From contig NZ_KN050694.1 of NCBI RefSeq assembly GCF_000745485.1, positions 345,470-409,469 on the forward strand: DNA of 64,000 nt, written 5' to 3'. Position 1 is the first letter of the stretch. Each line of letters begins with the position of its first letter. The translations under genes and the position numbers were made by a program. The DNA comes from Methanobacterium veterum. Lineage in GTDB: Archaea; Methanobacteriota; Methanobacteria; Methanobacteriales; Methanobacteriaceae. Of the stretch, positions 39,659-48,899 are shown one piece after another. Under the pieces are notes generated by a model. The model ran no database searches. It had not been told where the DNA came from and saw nothing but the letters and a program-made list of their open reading frames with translations.

Positions 39659-39958
39659 TTAGCAACATGTAACAAAGTTTACAGTAATATTTTGAGATTT
39701 TAGATATTCAACACACTCTTCAAGGGAAGATCCCCTAAACACGATATCCTCTTCTCGAAGTTGATCCATAGATTTGTCTTCATCCAGAATGCTGTTTAGC
39801 TTTAGCACTATAAAATCACCAGATACCTCACGAATAATTTTAATAGATTCTAACTTTTTTTTATCAGTTGGAACCCAATCAAATGGATCAAATCTATCTG
39901 GAAAGCGTCTTGACTTTCTTAATCTAATTATTTTTCCTTTTAAATTTTCTAGACTCAT
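39659..39958 (-). CDS. Small hypothetical protein
   Basis: A 99-residue protein with a basic start (MSLENLKGKIIRLRKSRRFP), a DPFDWVPTD motif near residue 24 and two cysteines at the very end (VTCC). I recognise no family. GGTGATTTT directly before the ATG gives good support for the start. It lies on the same strand as the YjbQ-type gene, which begins about 190 bases downstream, so co-transcription is uncertain. Confidence 0.6.
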   Translation of the reverse strand: MSLENLKGKIIRLRKSRRFPDRFDPFDWVPTDKKKLESIKIIREVSGDFIVLKLNSILDEDKSMDQLREEDIVFRGSSLEECVEYLKSQNITVNFVTCC

Positions 39959-40389
39959 AAAATCACCATTTACTGATTCATTTTGTTTTCATAAAAATAA
40001 ATATTTATCTATTCCTTATTTTAATTTTTAAATTTATTAAACCATTTAAACCAAAAAAGAGGTAAATATTAACATTTGAACCTAATTAAAGATCAATTAT
40101 CAATATAAAATGCAGCTGACAAAAAAAATAACCTGCAGGTCATGGGGGCAGGTTATTTAATAGTTCTATCTAAAACAGCAATATTGTGCTGTTTAAAGTA
40201 AAAAAAACATAAATCTTCATTTTTTAGGTAATAGAAAAATAATAAAAAGGTAAAAATATTATGAAATCTAAAAATACTAGAATATCTTAATTGTTATAGA
40301 AAAGGTGCTTTTTCCCAAATCAATAATACTTATTTCATATCATGACATATTATATTCTTTCCGATAAACTGGCATATAAACTATAGGAA
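39959..40389. other. Intergenic region with two strong hairpins
   Basis: AATAACCTGC/GCAGGTTATT (10-bp stem, 40127-40157) and AAACAGCA/TGCTGTTT (8-bp stem, 40173-40194) follow one another, bordered by A-rich runs. They lie about 200 bases past the end of the signalling gene cluster on the minus strand. They may end that transcript, or belong to a small RNA. No coding frame is present. Confidence 0.5.
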
Positions 40390-41235
40390 TTACTGAAATC
40401 TAAAAATACAGGATTTAGATCCATCCGCTATGGTTGTTCTTTGATCTACATTTCCTTCAAATTCTATCCATTTAAAGCTGGAATTCATAATTGCATAACA
40501 GTTAAGGCAAAAAACATGTTTCTTTTTAGCGTCCTCTTTCCATGGGCAGTTTAAAAATTCTATATAATATCCCTGATCATTAAACAGGAGTTCATTTTGT
40601 ATGCCAAACCCGTTAAATAGATCAGATAGCCATGTAAGGTAATATTTAAATAGGACGTCCGGATCCTCGGTTAGTTCATCACCAATTTCTTCATCAAAAT
40701 TGGGTTTAAATTCTTCTTCTAACCGTTTTTCAAGTATGTTTAAAAGCATATCTTTAAGTTTTTCTTGAGAAGCTTCAGCATATTGAGGCAGGGCAGTTAA
40801 AACAAAGTCATAGTAGTCAGCCAGTATTTTCCTCTTGATGTTTTCACTGTTCCTCTTTTCTGATTCATGCTTGTAAAGCGCCATCTCAATATGAGCTTTC
40901 ATTTCGCTTGTTCTAAATGGTTTGACCATATACCCATAAGGTTCTGTTATCCGTGCGCGTTTTAATATTTCATCATCAGAATATGCTGTTAAATAAATAA
41001 CCGGAATATCTAAATCATCATGTATGTGCTGTGCAGCTTCAATACCATCCATATCCCCTTTCAATATTATATCCATTAATATCAAATCAGGGCGTAATTG
41101 TTTTGCACGTTTGATCGCTTCTTCGCCCCGATCAACTGTTTCTACGACGTTATATCCCAGATCTATTAGTTTCTGTTCAACAGCCATTGCCATAATGACC
41201 TCATCTTCAACTATCATAATTTTTTTGCCAGACAT
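40390..41235 (-). CDS. Response regulator with methanogen output domain
   Basis: The 281-residue protein has an N-terminal receiver domain (residues 4-118) with the phospho-accepting Asp55 in DLILMDIIL, acidic pair ED at 10-11, and Lys in MVKPF near 104. The C-terminal domain (about 135-281), with CPW, CLNCYA and KSCIF, fits the methanogen output domain type (MetOD1-like), whose ligand is unknown; the four cysteines might bind metal or Fe-S. It is not a classical DNA-binding regulator. The start at 41235 follows GAGGAGG; an in-frame ATG at 41250 overlaps the kinase gene end. It probably receives phosphate from the two kinases encoded upstream. Confidence 0.85.
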   Translation of the reverse strand: MSGKKIMIVEDEVIMAMAVEQKLIDLGYNVVETVDRGEEAIKRAKQLRPDLILMDIILKGDMDGIEAAQHIHDDLDIPVIYLTAYSDDEILKRARITEPYGYMVKPFRTSEMKAHIEMALYKHESEKRNSENIKRKILADYYDFVLTALPQYAEASQEKLKDMLLNILEKRLEEEFKPNFDEEIGDELTEDPDVLFKYYLTWLSDLFNGFGIQNELLFNDQGYYIEFLNCPWKEDAKKKHVFCLNCYAIMNSSFKWIEFEGNVDQRTTIADGSKSCIFRFQ

Positions 41236-41246
41236 TGAATGCCTCC

Positions 41247-42392
41247 TCATATCTCTAATTCTTTAAATGTAATTTTAAATTCAGTACCTTCAGATGTATC
41301 CAGCTCTATAATTCCATCTATTTGTTTTGTAATCCTATTAATAAGTTCTAAGCCCAATGTGCCTGTTTTTTTATAATCTAAATCTTTTGGAAATCCTATT
41401 CCATTATCTTTAACGATTAATTCAAATTTATCGCTGATTTTATGGAATACTACTGTGATCATAGAGTTTTTGTTTGCAGACTCTTGAACTGTACTAGATG
41501 AACTGATGGATGTTAAATCTTCAAATCTACAACTGAAAGTTGCATGACTGGCAGATGTTCCATCTGAGGGTTCGCAACTGTAGGTTACAGGGAAAGCATA
41601 TTTTAAACTGTTTGTTAGTAACTCATTTAATATCAGGCCCAATGGAATTGCAGTATCTATATCTAACATTATATTTTCCACATCAGTAATCAGTTTAATC
41701 TGTCCAGAAGCATTTACATATGTATTAACTAAATCGGTTGCCAGAGTACAGATATAATCTCCAAAATCAATGCTTTTAAGGTCTGATGATTGATAAAATC
41801 TTTCATGTATAAGTGCCATTGAATTTGCTCGATTTTGACTTTCCCTGAAAAAATTAAAATCCGTTTTATCCTTGATATAATGGGACTGAAGCTCAAGTAA
41901 GTTTGATATCATAATAAGATTATTTTTAACCCTATGATGAATTTCTTTTAAGAGCATCTCTTTTTCCTGCAAAGCTATCTGTAACTCAATTTTACTTTTT
42001 TTAAGTTCAGTTAACTCATCACGTTCTGTGAGGGCTCTTAAAATTGCAGGTACTAATTTTGTAAGATTATTTTTAAAGACATAATCTGTAGCGCCTTTTT
42101 TCAGCATGTCCACCGCGAATTCATCCCCGATTTTCCCACTTACAAAAATAAATGGAACTTCAGGTGCTATTTTTTTAGCAATCTCTAAAGCTGAAACACC
42201 ATCAAATTTAGGAAGAGAATGATCAGCCAGTATCACATCGGGTCTAAATATATCAAGCCCGTTAATGAAATCTTCCTCTATTTCTACCTGTTTAGAGATA
42301 AATTTTATACCTTCACGGCGCAATTCATACTCTATTAACTCAACATCATACTGAACATCTTCCAGTATAATGATCTTAAGTTCTTCTTTCAT
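41247..42392 (-). CDS. Receiver-histidine kinase hybrid with an unusual insertion
   Basis: The 381-residue cytoplasmic protein has an N-terminal receiver domain (residues 5-120, Asp57 in ILADHSLP) and a HisKA_2-type kinase: KEIHHRVKNNL (about 149-159) holds the phospho-accepting His, the N box is LGLILNELLTNSLKYAFP (251-268) and the G box VKDNGIGFP lies near 328. Between N box and G1, residues 269-309 form a Ser/Thr/Cys-rich insertion absent from the related kinase next door; its DNA is palindromic. The receiver-first order suggests it is phosphorylated by the upstream kinase and then signals on to the downstream regulator. Confidence 0.85.
   Translation of the reverse strand: MKEELKIIILEDVQYDVELIEYELRREGIKFISKQVEIEEDFINGLDIFRPDVILADHSLPKFDGVSALEIAKKIAPEVPFIFVSGKIGDEFAVDMLKKGATDYVFKNNLTKLVPAILRALTERDELTELKKSKIELQIALQEKEMLLKEIHHRVKNNLIMISNLLELQSHYIKDKTDFNFFRESQNRANSMALIHERFYQSSDLKSIDFGDYICTLATDLVNTYVNASGQIKLITDVENIMLDIDTAIPLGLILNELLTNSLKYAFPVTYSCEPSDGTSASHATFSCRFEDLTSISSSSTVQESANKNSMITVVFHKISDKFELIVKDNGIGFPKDLDYKKTGTLGLELINRITKQIDGIIELDTSEGTEFKITFKELEI
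41527..41583. repeat. Palindromic element inserted in frame in a kinase gene
   Basis: CTACAACTGAAAGTTGC at 41527-41543 and GCAACTGTAG at 41574-41583 form the outer arms; CAGATG/CATCTG (41552-41557 and 41561-41566) form an inner hairpin. The element codes for about residues 270-289 of the kinase. Confidence 0.55.
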
Positions 42393-42404
42393 TTAATCTC
42401 CCAC

Positions 42405-44552
42405 TTAAAACCTTCTTTTATAGTTTAATTCCTTAAATCTTATGTGGAACGTTGTTCCGCCATCTCTTTTTAATTCCATTGATCCTTCCAACTGATTTAT
42501 AAGCATATTTACCAGTTGCATCCCTAATGTTTGTATATTTTCAAAATTAATGTCCTCTGAAAGGCCAATACCATTATCAGCAATAATAAGTTCCAAATAT
42601 TTATCATGCTGGTGAAGACTTATGAACACTTCTCCAGACTTGTTATCCGGGAATGCATACTTCAAGCTGTTAGATACCAGTTCGTTTATTATTAATCCGC
42701 ATGGAATTGCAGTTTCAATATTTAAAAAAACTTCTTCTGCATCGATAATTGGTTTAATATTGTTTTTTGCACCATAAGAGTAAAATAAATCTTGAACCAG
42801 GTTTTTTATATAATTTGAGAAATCTATATTTGCCAGATCAACAGATTGATAAAGCATATCATGAATCATAGCCATTGATTTAACTCTATCTTTACTGCCA
42901 TGTAAAACATCAACTGTTTCTTTGTGATCAACATAATTTCCCTGTAGATCGAGTAAACTTGAAATTATCTGCAGATTATTTTTAACCCTATGATGTATCT
43001 CTTTTAAAAAGAGTTCTTTCTCCTTAAGTGACGCTTTAATATCTTTTTCTATTTTTTTTCGGTGGCTTATATCACGAAAAACAACTTGAACAGCATTTTC
43101 ACCGTTGTAGGTAAATCCAGTTGCTAAAACTTCAACATCAATTGACGTTCCATCTGCACGTAAAAATTTTTCTTCAATTGGAGGGAGTGTCTCACCATTT
43201 TTTAACATTTTTTGTACCCTTTCCATTACAGTTTTATGGTAATCTCCATGTATAAATTCAATTAAGGGAATATTCATGAATTCTTCAGGAGTTTTTATCC
43301 CTAAAAGTTCCATTGCAACTGTATTTGCAGATATGACGTTATTACCATCGTGAATTACAACTGCATCAAAAGAATTTTCCAGTAATTCACGGTAGCGGTT
43401 TTCACTTTCTTTTAATGATCCTTCTGTTTTTTTACGTTCAGTAATATCTAAAAAAGAAACCACACGATTTTTAGTATTGGGAATTAATGCAACAGTTATA
43501 TGGACATCTTTAATGTCGCCTTTTTTATTAATTAATTTAGTTTCATAATTTTGAGGGACTGATTCAGGGTTAATTTTCCTTAAACTATGGTAATTCCGCA
43601 CCATCTCCAAGTCTTCTTCAGCTATAAGGTCTATCCAGCTTTTTTTACCTTCCATCTCTTCTTTTAAATACCCTGAAAGCTTTTCAAATTCACTATTTGC
43701 AATGGAAACAATGGTATCTTCCCCAAATATTAATGTTGCAGTTCCGGTATTTTCAAATATAGTTCGGTAATACAGTTCTGACTTTTTAAAATCTGTTTCT
43801 GCTTTCTTACGCTTTGTAATATCTGTTATGAATCCTTCTAGTGCAATTAAATCTCCTTCTGGAGAGAATATACCATTGCCCTGCTCCCAAACATGTTTTT
43901 CTTTTGAATCTGCTGTAATTATCCTATAAATAATTTTAAAATGTTTGTTTTCTTTTAAAGCTTTTTGAATAGTATCCCATACCATTTTCCGGTCCTCAGG
44001 GAGTATTAGATCTACATAAGAAACATTTTTATTCATAATGATGTCTTCTGATTGATACCCTGTTAATTCTAAACAACCCTCACTTACAAATTCCATTGTC
44101 CAGTTGAGGTCATTCCTGCATCTATAAACCACTCCTGGTAAGTTACTTATTAAAGTTTCAAAAGTACGTTGATTCTCCTTTAACTCATTTTCTGTTAATT
44201 TAAGAGTGGCAACCTCTTCTTTTGTATTTCTATATAACTTCTTATTCTTTTCTAATGCCATTGCCTGGTGAAGAAATATAAAAAATACAGTGATTCCAAC
44301 CATTAATTCTGTATATATCAAATATGGATAAGTTAAGTTGTAATTAGCCCATATAATTAAGAAAAATGCGGCTAATATGCCACATAATTGCAAATAAGAA
44401 GAAAAAATTGAACTTAGTATCCCATATTTAGGTGTATTCGCCTTAATATTCTCCATATAGGATTGATTTATTTCTGAAGCCCTATTTTCATCTGAATTAG
44501 AAATAAGATATAAACTAAAAATGAATTCAAATAATCCCCATTTTTTAGGCAT
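42405..44552 (-). CDS. Membrane-bound PAS sensor histidine kinase
   Basis: The 715-residue protein begins with two membrane helices (about residues 50-70 and 75-98) followed by a coiled linker, three PAS domains (about 128-250, 256-378, 380-505) and a HisKA_2/HATPase kinase: FLKEIHHRVKNNLQIISSL (His near 517), N box INELVSNSLKYAFPD and G box IADNGIGLS. PAS 3 closely matches PAS 3 of the protein at 1885-4161 (shared PPIEEKFL and GFTYN). GTTG-type ribosome-binding is weak before the first ATG; the ATG at 44456 is possible but would lose 32 residues before the helices. It lies 12 bases upstream of the hybrid kinase gene and should be co-transcribed. Confidence 0.88.
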   Translation of the reverse strand: MPKKWGLFEFIFSLYLISNSDENRASEINQSYMENIKANTPKYGILSSIFSSYLQLCGILAAFFLIIWANYNLTYPYLIYTELMVGITVFFIFLHQAMALEKNKKLYRNTKEEVATLKLTENELKENQRTFETLISNLPGVVYRCRNDLNWTMEFVSEGCLELTGYQSEDIIMNKNVSYVDLILPEDRKMVWDTIQKALKENKHFKIIYRIITADSKEKHVWEQGNGIFSPEGDLIALEGFITDITKRKKAETDFKKSELYYRTIFENTGTATLIFGEDTIVSIANSEFEKLSGYLKEEMEGKKSWIDLIAEEDLEMVRNYHSLRKINPESVPQNYETKLINKKGDIKDVHITVALIPNTKNRVVSFLDITERKKTEGSLKESENRYRELLENSFDAVVIHDGNNVISANTVAMELLGIKTPEEFMNIPLIEFIHGDYHKTVMERVQKMLKNGETLPPIEEKFLRADGTSIDVEVLATGFTYNGENAVQVVFRDISHRKKIEKDIKASLKEKELFLKEIHHRVKNNLQIISSLLDLQGNYVDHKETVDVLHGSKDRVKSMAMIHDMLYQSVDLANIDFSNYIKNLVQDLFYSYGAKNNIKPIIDAEEVFLNIETAIPCGLIINELVSNSLKYAFPDNKSGEVFISLHQHDKYLELIIADNGIGLSEDINFENIQTLGMQLVNMLINQLEGSMELKRDGGTTFHIRFKELNYKRRF

Positions 44553-45046
44553 AGAAAGCCTTTATATTCACATGATTTTATATTTAAATGAGTTAGCTGT
44601 GCAGTATGTCACAATTATGGGAATTCTCAAAATAGTTCTAAAATTAAAATGAAATTTACATGTTTATAGAACTCATTTCAAAATTTATGTGGTCTAATAC
44701 CTATTTAAAAGAATATTTACCATATAAAATCATAATACATCATTATATTATAGTTATCCATAACAATATAAGTTATTATTATACCTCAAATATTAGTTTT
44801 AACTGTTTAAAATAATTTAATCTTTTATTTTATCTGATAAAAAAGTGAAACCTCTTAAAAACTTTTTTATTATTCCATTTTTGTATCGTGTTGAATAAAT
44901 TAGTGTCATAGTTTGGCATTATCTTTTATAGTATCAACATTAATAATTAAAATTAAAATATACTTGTAATTAGCTTATGTTTAAAAGTTTCAATCCTTAA
45001 ATTGAGCTTATAAAAATTAATTAATTTAGAGGAGAAAAACAACTTT
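44553..45046. other. Divergent promoter region, nothing else recognised
   Basis: About 490 bases of AT-rich DNA between the divergent kinase and DedA genes. Several TATA-like stretches occur (for example CATCATTATATTATAG near 44743). I see no gene. Confidence 0.5.
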
Positions 45047-45643
45047 ATGATAGATCTTGCTACCTATTTCGGTAATTTAGCAGTTAACATTGTTGGAACT
45101 TTTGGTTATTTTGGTGTTGTAATTGGAACCGCTTTTTTTCCAAGTGAGATAATAATGCCTCTAGCAGGTGTCGCAGTTTCTCAGGGAAAAATGACTCTCG
45201 GGGGCATAATAGCTGCAGCAATCATAGGAGATGTTTCAGGTGCTTTAATCATTTATGGCATAGCATATATAGGCGGAAGACCTTTAATGGAAAAATACGG
45301 TAAATACATACTTATTGACCAGGATAAACTTGAGCAGGCAGACGCATGGTTTGAGAAATATGGGCCAGAAGCAGTCCTCATAAGCAAACTTTTACCCATA
45401 ATGGGAAGAGTTATATCAGTACCCGCTGGAATTACCAAAATGAGCCTTAAAAAATTTGTTACTTACACTTTTATAGGTACACTACCGTTTGCAGTTACTC
45501 TGGGATATTTAGGGGTGCAGTTAGGTATCAAATGGCCCATTATAAAAGAATATCTCGATACATGGGATATAATAATTGTTACAGTTGTTTTTATAAGCAT
45601 ATTGGTCTATTTAATCTATAAAAAGAGGATTAATACAAAATAA
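45047..45643 (+). CDS. DedA-family membrane protein
   Basis: The 198-residue integral membrane protein matches the DedA/VTT (SNARE-associated) family, whose members act as lipid scramblases or transporters needed for envelope integrity. Typical are the FPSEIIMPLAG stretch (residues 30-41), the GRPLMEKYGKY block after the second helix, and the KYGPEAVLISKLLPIMGRVISVPAG region (about 104-128) that carries the family's conserved Pro and Arg. The ribosome-binding site GAGGAG is 12 bases before the ATG, longer than normal. It appears to be transcribed alone. Confidence 0.9.
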   Translation: MIDLATYFGNLAVNIVGTFGYFGVVIGTAFFPSEIIMPLAGVAVSQGKMTLGGIIAAAIIGDVSGALIIYGIAYIGGRPLMEKYGKYILIDQDKLEQADAWFEKYGPEAVLISKLLPIMGRVISVPAGITKMSLKKFVTYTFIGTLPFAVTLGYLGVQLGIKWPIIKEYLDTWDIIIVTVVFISILVYLIYKKRINTK

Positions 45644-45722
45644 CGACATGATTAGACTAAATTGAGTAAAATATAGATAACAAATTAATTAAAATATTTT
45701 CAGTTATTTTATTGCAAAAAAT

Positions 45723-45929
45723 TTATTTATCTAGCTCAGTTAAGTCAGTTAAAATTCTTCTAACTATCATATTACCCACTATATCTGTTAATGTTCGAGA
45801 TACAGCAAGTAAATCTTGATCCAGAGGCCCAGTCATTCTCTCTTTAAATTGATTTAATTCATTATCAGTAACGGTTACTGTATACTCCCTAGTTTTCTTT
45901 TCCTCATTTATTTTATGTTTAAGTTCCAT
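45723..45929 (-). CDS. Small hypothetical protein
   Basis: The 68-residue, mainly charged protein begins MELKHKINEEKKTREYTVTV and has a helical second half with an Arg pair (VRRILTDLTELDK). It is not recognised. The ATG at 45929 is preferred, eight bases after GGAGG in GGAGGGG; the ATG at 45944 overlaps that site. It stands alone, in the opposite direction to DedA and divergent from the hemerythrin-like gene. Confidence 0.6.
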   Translation of the reverse strand: MELKHKINEEKKTREYTVTVTDNELNQFKERMTGPLDQDLLAVSRTLTDIVGNMIVRRILTDLTELDK

Positions 45930-46201
45930 TTTTATCCCCTCCATGTAAATATAACCTATTTCTAATTAATCGCCATAAAATGACTTAAATTCTAAACAAT
46001 AGATTTAAATCACGAAGTATTGCAATATTTGGGTTAAAGACACGTTTAAAATAATTTCCATTACAGTTCATATATGGAAATTCTATAGACAAATAATAAA
46101 GCTTGGTCCTTTTTAAGCTTTAAAACATCATTACATACTTTTATTCTTAACTAATTTAATATCTTACTAATTATATAATAAGTAATAAAAGGTGGTATTC
46201 C

Positions 46202-46957
46202 ATGACTGAAGAATTATTTCAGATGTTAAAAAATGATCATGATAATGTTAAAAATCTCCTAAAGGAAGCTTCAGATAAAGAAGACAGTTCTAAATTTAGA
46301 GAAATTAAACATCAGCTTAATATACACATGGAAGGTGAAGAAGAATATTTTTATCCAAGATTAAAGCGTATAGATGAATATGGAGTAAATCAGAGCTTTA
46401 AAGAACATGAAAAAGCCAGAAAAATGATTAAAGATATGGAAGAAATCCACTGGAAAGATAAAGAATGGATGAACAAACTAAGAGAGTTAAAAAAAACAGT
46501 AGAAGCTCATTTTGAAAAAGAAGAAAACATGATATTTCCAGAAAGTGAAAAGCTCAGTACGCTCCAAAGAGAAGAAATAGCCCAAAATATAGAGAAAGAA
46601 AAGATGCGTAAAAGGTTAAAGAGCATTCCACATGAAAAGTTAGTACCGTTACCTGATGATATTGATATTCCACAAACCATTCCTGCCTCCAAGGTTAAGG
46701 TACCTTCAATGTATATAAATGGAGACGTTGAATATGAAGATAGTGAAGGAAATAAAGTTGACAAAGAAAATGCCACCCATTTAAGACTTACAGGTATTGA
46801 TAGAAGATCAGATATTGTTGTAGGACCGGTTAAGCCTAAAGGGATGATTAAGTTAACTTTATATTTTAACAATGAAAATTCACCTGAAACCAGGGAAAAA
46901 TCAACAAGCAGCAAAAGTAAAATATTTAATGAAGAATATAAGCCTATAAATAAATAA
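46202..46957 (+). CDS. Hemerythrin-like HHE protein with a C-terminal extension
   Basis: Residues 1-130 form a hemerythrin-type four-helix bundle with the expected metal ligands: NDHDNV (His 13 region), HMEGEEEYFYP, KEHEKAR and HFEKEENMIFPE. Such proteins bind a di-iron centre and sense or scavenge O2 or NO. The extension (about 150-251) starts IPHEKLVPLPDDIDIPQTIP and contains a compact beta-like section with GIDRRSDIVVGPVKP; I do not recognise it. The product is cytoplasmic. GGTGGT precedes the ATG. In a strict anaerobe the likely role is oxygen or NO defence, by inference. Confidence 0.8.
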   Translation: MTEELFQMLKNDHDNVKNLLKEASDKEDSSKFREIKHQLNIHMEGEEEYFYPRLKRIDEYGVNQSFKEHEKARKMIKDMEEIHWKDKEWMNKLRELKKTVEAHFEKEENMIFPESEKLSTLQREEIAQNIEKEKMRKRLKSIPHEKLVPLPDDIDIPQTIPASKVKVPSMYINGDVEYEDSEGNKVDKENATHLRLTGIDRRSDIVVGPVKPKGMIKLTLYFNNENSPETREKSTSSKSKIFNEEYKPINK

Positions 46958-47310
46958 AAATTCTAATACATTCCATTTTTTTAAAATAAAAGTTATTCAG
47001 CTTATTTATACTGATGATATTCTGCTAATTATTCTCATTTTATCTCTTAAAAGTGTCTTATCTCCCTTAATTGGATCTCTTATTTTAAAATAGATTTTTC
47101 ATATTAAGACTTTAAAATGGCCCTTTTGCAGGAATAAGGTTTATTCAAAGAATTAAGTTAGATGTACCCATTAATGACATCAATTATTGATTTCTCAAAA
47201 TAGTTTTAAAAAGGCTTTAAATTCCAAAAAGAGTTATATTTATGTCTTTTTTTCGATTTTAAACCAAAAGGTTTATATATGATCATGTATTATTATGGTT
47301 GTACTTTAAT
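46958..47310 (+). promoter_or_regulatory. Intergenic region with a strong archaeal promoter
   Basis: CCAAAAGGTTTATATATGATC at 47264-47284 contains a BRE-like purine run and a good TATA box (47272-47280), placing the transcript start near 47303. The rest is AT-rich without a frame. The same kind of promoter (CGAAAGATTTATATGATAC) precedes the secreted-protein gene at 63.85 kb. Confidence 0.55.
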
Positions 47311-47350
47311 GTCCTAAATTAATATTTTAGGACGTGGAGGCGGTATAATT
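47311..47350 (+). promoter_or_regulatory. Leader hairpin and shared GGAGGCGGTATAATTA translation start
   Basis: GTCCTAAA (47311-47318) pairs with TTTAGGAC (47326-47333). Three bases later GGAGGCGGTATAATTA begins, identical in 16 bases to 63846-63861, where a hairpin also stands directly upstream. GGAGG is seven bases before ATT (47348) and four before ATA (47345). Confidence 0.7.
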
Positions 47351-47761
47351 AATCGAAGTAATTTATTTAAGATTTTTGGATTTCTTGTAGTTCTGCTGAT
47401 TGCAGGAATGCCGGCGGTATCAGCAGGCAGTGTTGGTGCAAAACATGTGGTTGTGACACCAAAATATGTAATGGCAACTGCAAAACACAGCTGTTCAGTA
47501 GCATCAGATTATAAATACCATACAAGAGTTTTCTACAACTACAACCCACAAAAACATACATGGGGAACATTAAAATTTGAGCAAGGAACATATTATGGTC
47601 ATAATCGAGGTACAAGTCCAGAAGGGCTTTGGTATGATAAAAAAACTGATATGGACTGGTGTTTAGTTCATGGAAAATCTCATGATCACCGTAATATTTA
47701 TTTAATTCCATATAATGGAATAATTCATGGAAAAAAAGTAGTAAATGGATATTTTGTATAA
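47348..47761 (+). CDS. Secreted protein starting at ATT (or ATA)
   Basis: From ATT at 47348 the frame gives a full signal peptide: NRSNLFKIFGFLVVLLIAG after the initiator, with cleavage likely after PAVSA. The mature protein, about 110 residues, has two cysteines and many Tyr, His and Lys residues (KYHTRVFYNYNPQKHTWGTL). No ATG, GTG or TTG lies between the in-frame TAA at 47313 and the signal peptide; the first ATG (47408) would remove most of it. The family is not recognised; location outside the membrane is inferred. The strong TATA box suggests high expression. Confidence 0.7.
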   Translation: MNRSNLFKIFGFLVVLLIAGMPAVSAGSVGAKHVVVTPKYVMATAKHSCSVASDYKYHTRVFYNYNPQKHTWGTLKFEQGTYYGHNRGTSPEGLWYDKKTDMDWCLVHGKSHDHRNIYLIPYNGIIHGKKVVNGYFV

Positions 47762-47906
47762 ATATTTCGAAATTTAACTTAAAGTCTTAATTAAACAAAT
47801 TAGGCATAACTTTTTATTTTTTAAAGAATTTTTTTTTAAGTTTTTTAGAAACTAAGCCTATTTTAAACCAAAATAAAAAATAAAAAAATAAAGTTAAAAG
47901 ATGTAA

Positions 47907-48221
47907 TTATAGAAATGAAACAGCAGGAAGCTTATCTAAATTATCAGAGGGATTGTGGTCTTCATCTGTCCGTATATATTTATTTCCATTTACACTAACA
48001 ATATTAACTTTCTGACCTTCGTCCCAAATACCCTGATTACCATTAAAAATTGTTATAAACGTATAATTATTTTCTAAAGCTGAAACTACTTGATCTCGCG
48101 ACCATACTTCAGCGTCTCCCATTGCATTTCCTTTATCTTTATGAACTCTTACCTGATCTATATAATTTCCTTCGCCGCTAAATCTAACGGCCGATATACA
48201 ATAATCTGCCCATTTTTCCAT
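47907..48221 (-). CDS. DUF3892-like small protein
   Basis: The 104-residue protein fits the DUF3892 family: an opening strand ISAVRFSGEGNYIDQVRVH, the conserved EVWSRDQVVSALENNYTFITIF block in the middle and KYIRTDEDHNPSDNLDKLP at the end. Members are small cytoplasmic proteins of unknown role. GAGGAG lies six bases before the ATG at 48221. It is convergent with the secreted-protein gene to its left and stands alone. Confidence 0.8.
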   Translation of the reverse strand: MEKWADYCISAVRFSGEGNYIDQVRVHKDKGNAMGDAEVWSRDQVVSALENNYTFITIFNGNQGIWDEGQKVNIVSVNGNKYIRTDEDHNPSDNLDKLPAVSFL

Positions 48222-48899
48222 GGAATCTCCTCTTTTTATTAAAAAATTTATTGCATCTGAATATTAACACATCCCGACCAATATGATCTTGTATCAGTTA
48301 GAAGATGATATTTATTGTTTCCTATTTAGGCCAAATAGAAAAGATTAAGGTATATTATTAGAAATAGATTAATATCAGAGTTAATTAGTAATTTCCAAAC
48401 CTTCTTTTAAGTTTAATTATAAGAATAAGCTGGCTTTAACCAGTACTAATTAATTTTTAGATAATGACAACAAAATAAAGCTGGAAGAATAACATACTAG
48501 TAATCTATTTAAATTTTTAAAGTTATTATATATTATAAAGTGACTAGAACCATGCTTACCATAACTAAAAGCACCTCTAACGACTATTAGGCTATTTTTC
48601 TTTTAAATCAAACTTAAAGTATTAAACGTATTACTTTATATGCACCTCAAATAAACGAAGTGCATTAAGCATCTCCAACTAACTTTTAAACCATTTGAGT
48701 CATTTTCAAAACGCTACGGAGGCTCTCTGAATAACTAATTTTAAATAGAAAATAACTTTTTGATGTTTAAACTAGCTTCAATTCTTTCAAGGTTTATAAA
48801 TGTCTTTTTATCTCACTTTTTAAATAACAAACATATACAGCTCCTAAAACTTTGGCATATATTTGGATAATTCCTGTTTGATCACATCTTCTTGAAATC
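48222..48899. other. Long intergenic region, nothing recognised
   Basis: Nearly 680 bases of AT-rich DNA with no supported frame. One inverted pair, TGCAC/GTGCA near 48640-48665, is too short to weigh. The promoter of the deacylase-like gene should lie near its right end but no outstanding TATA box is visible. Confidence 0.4.
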
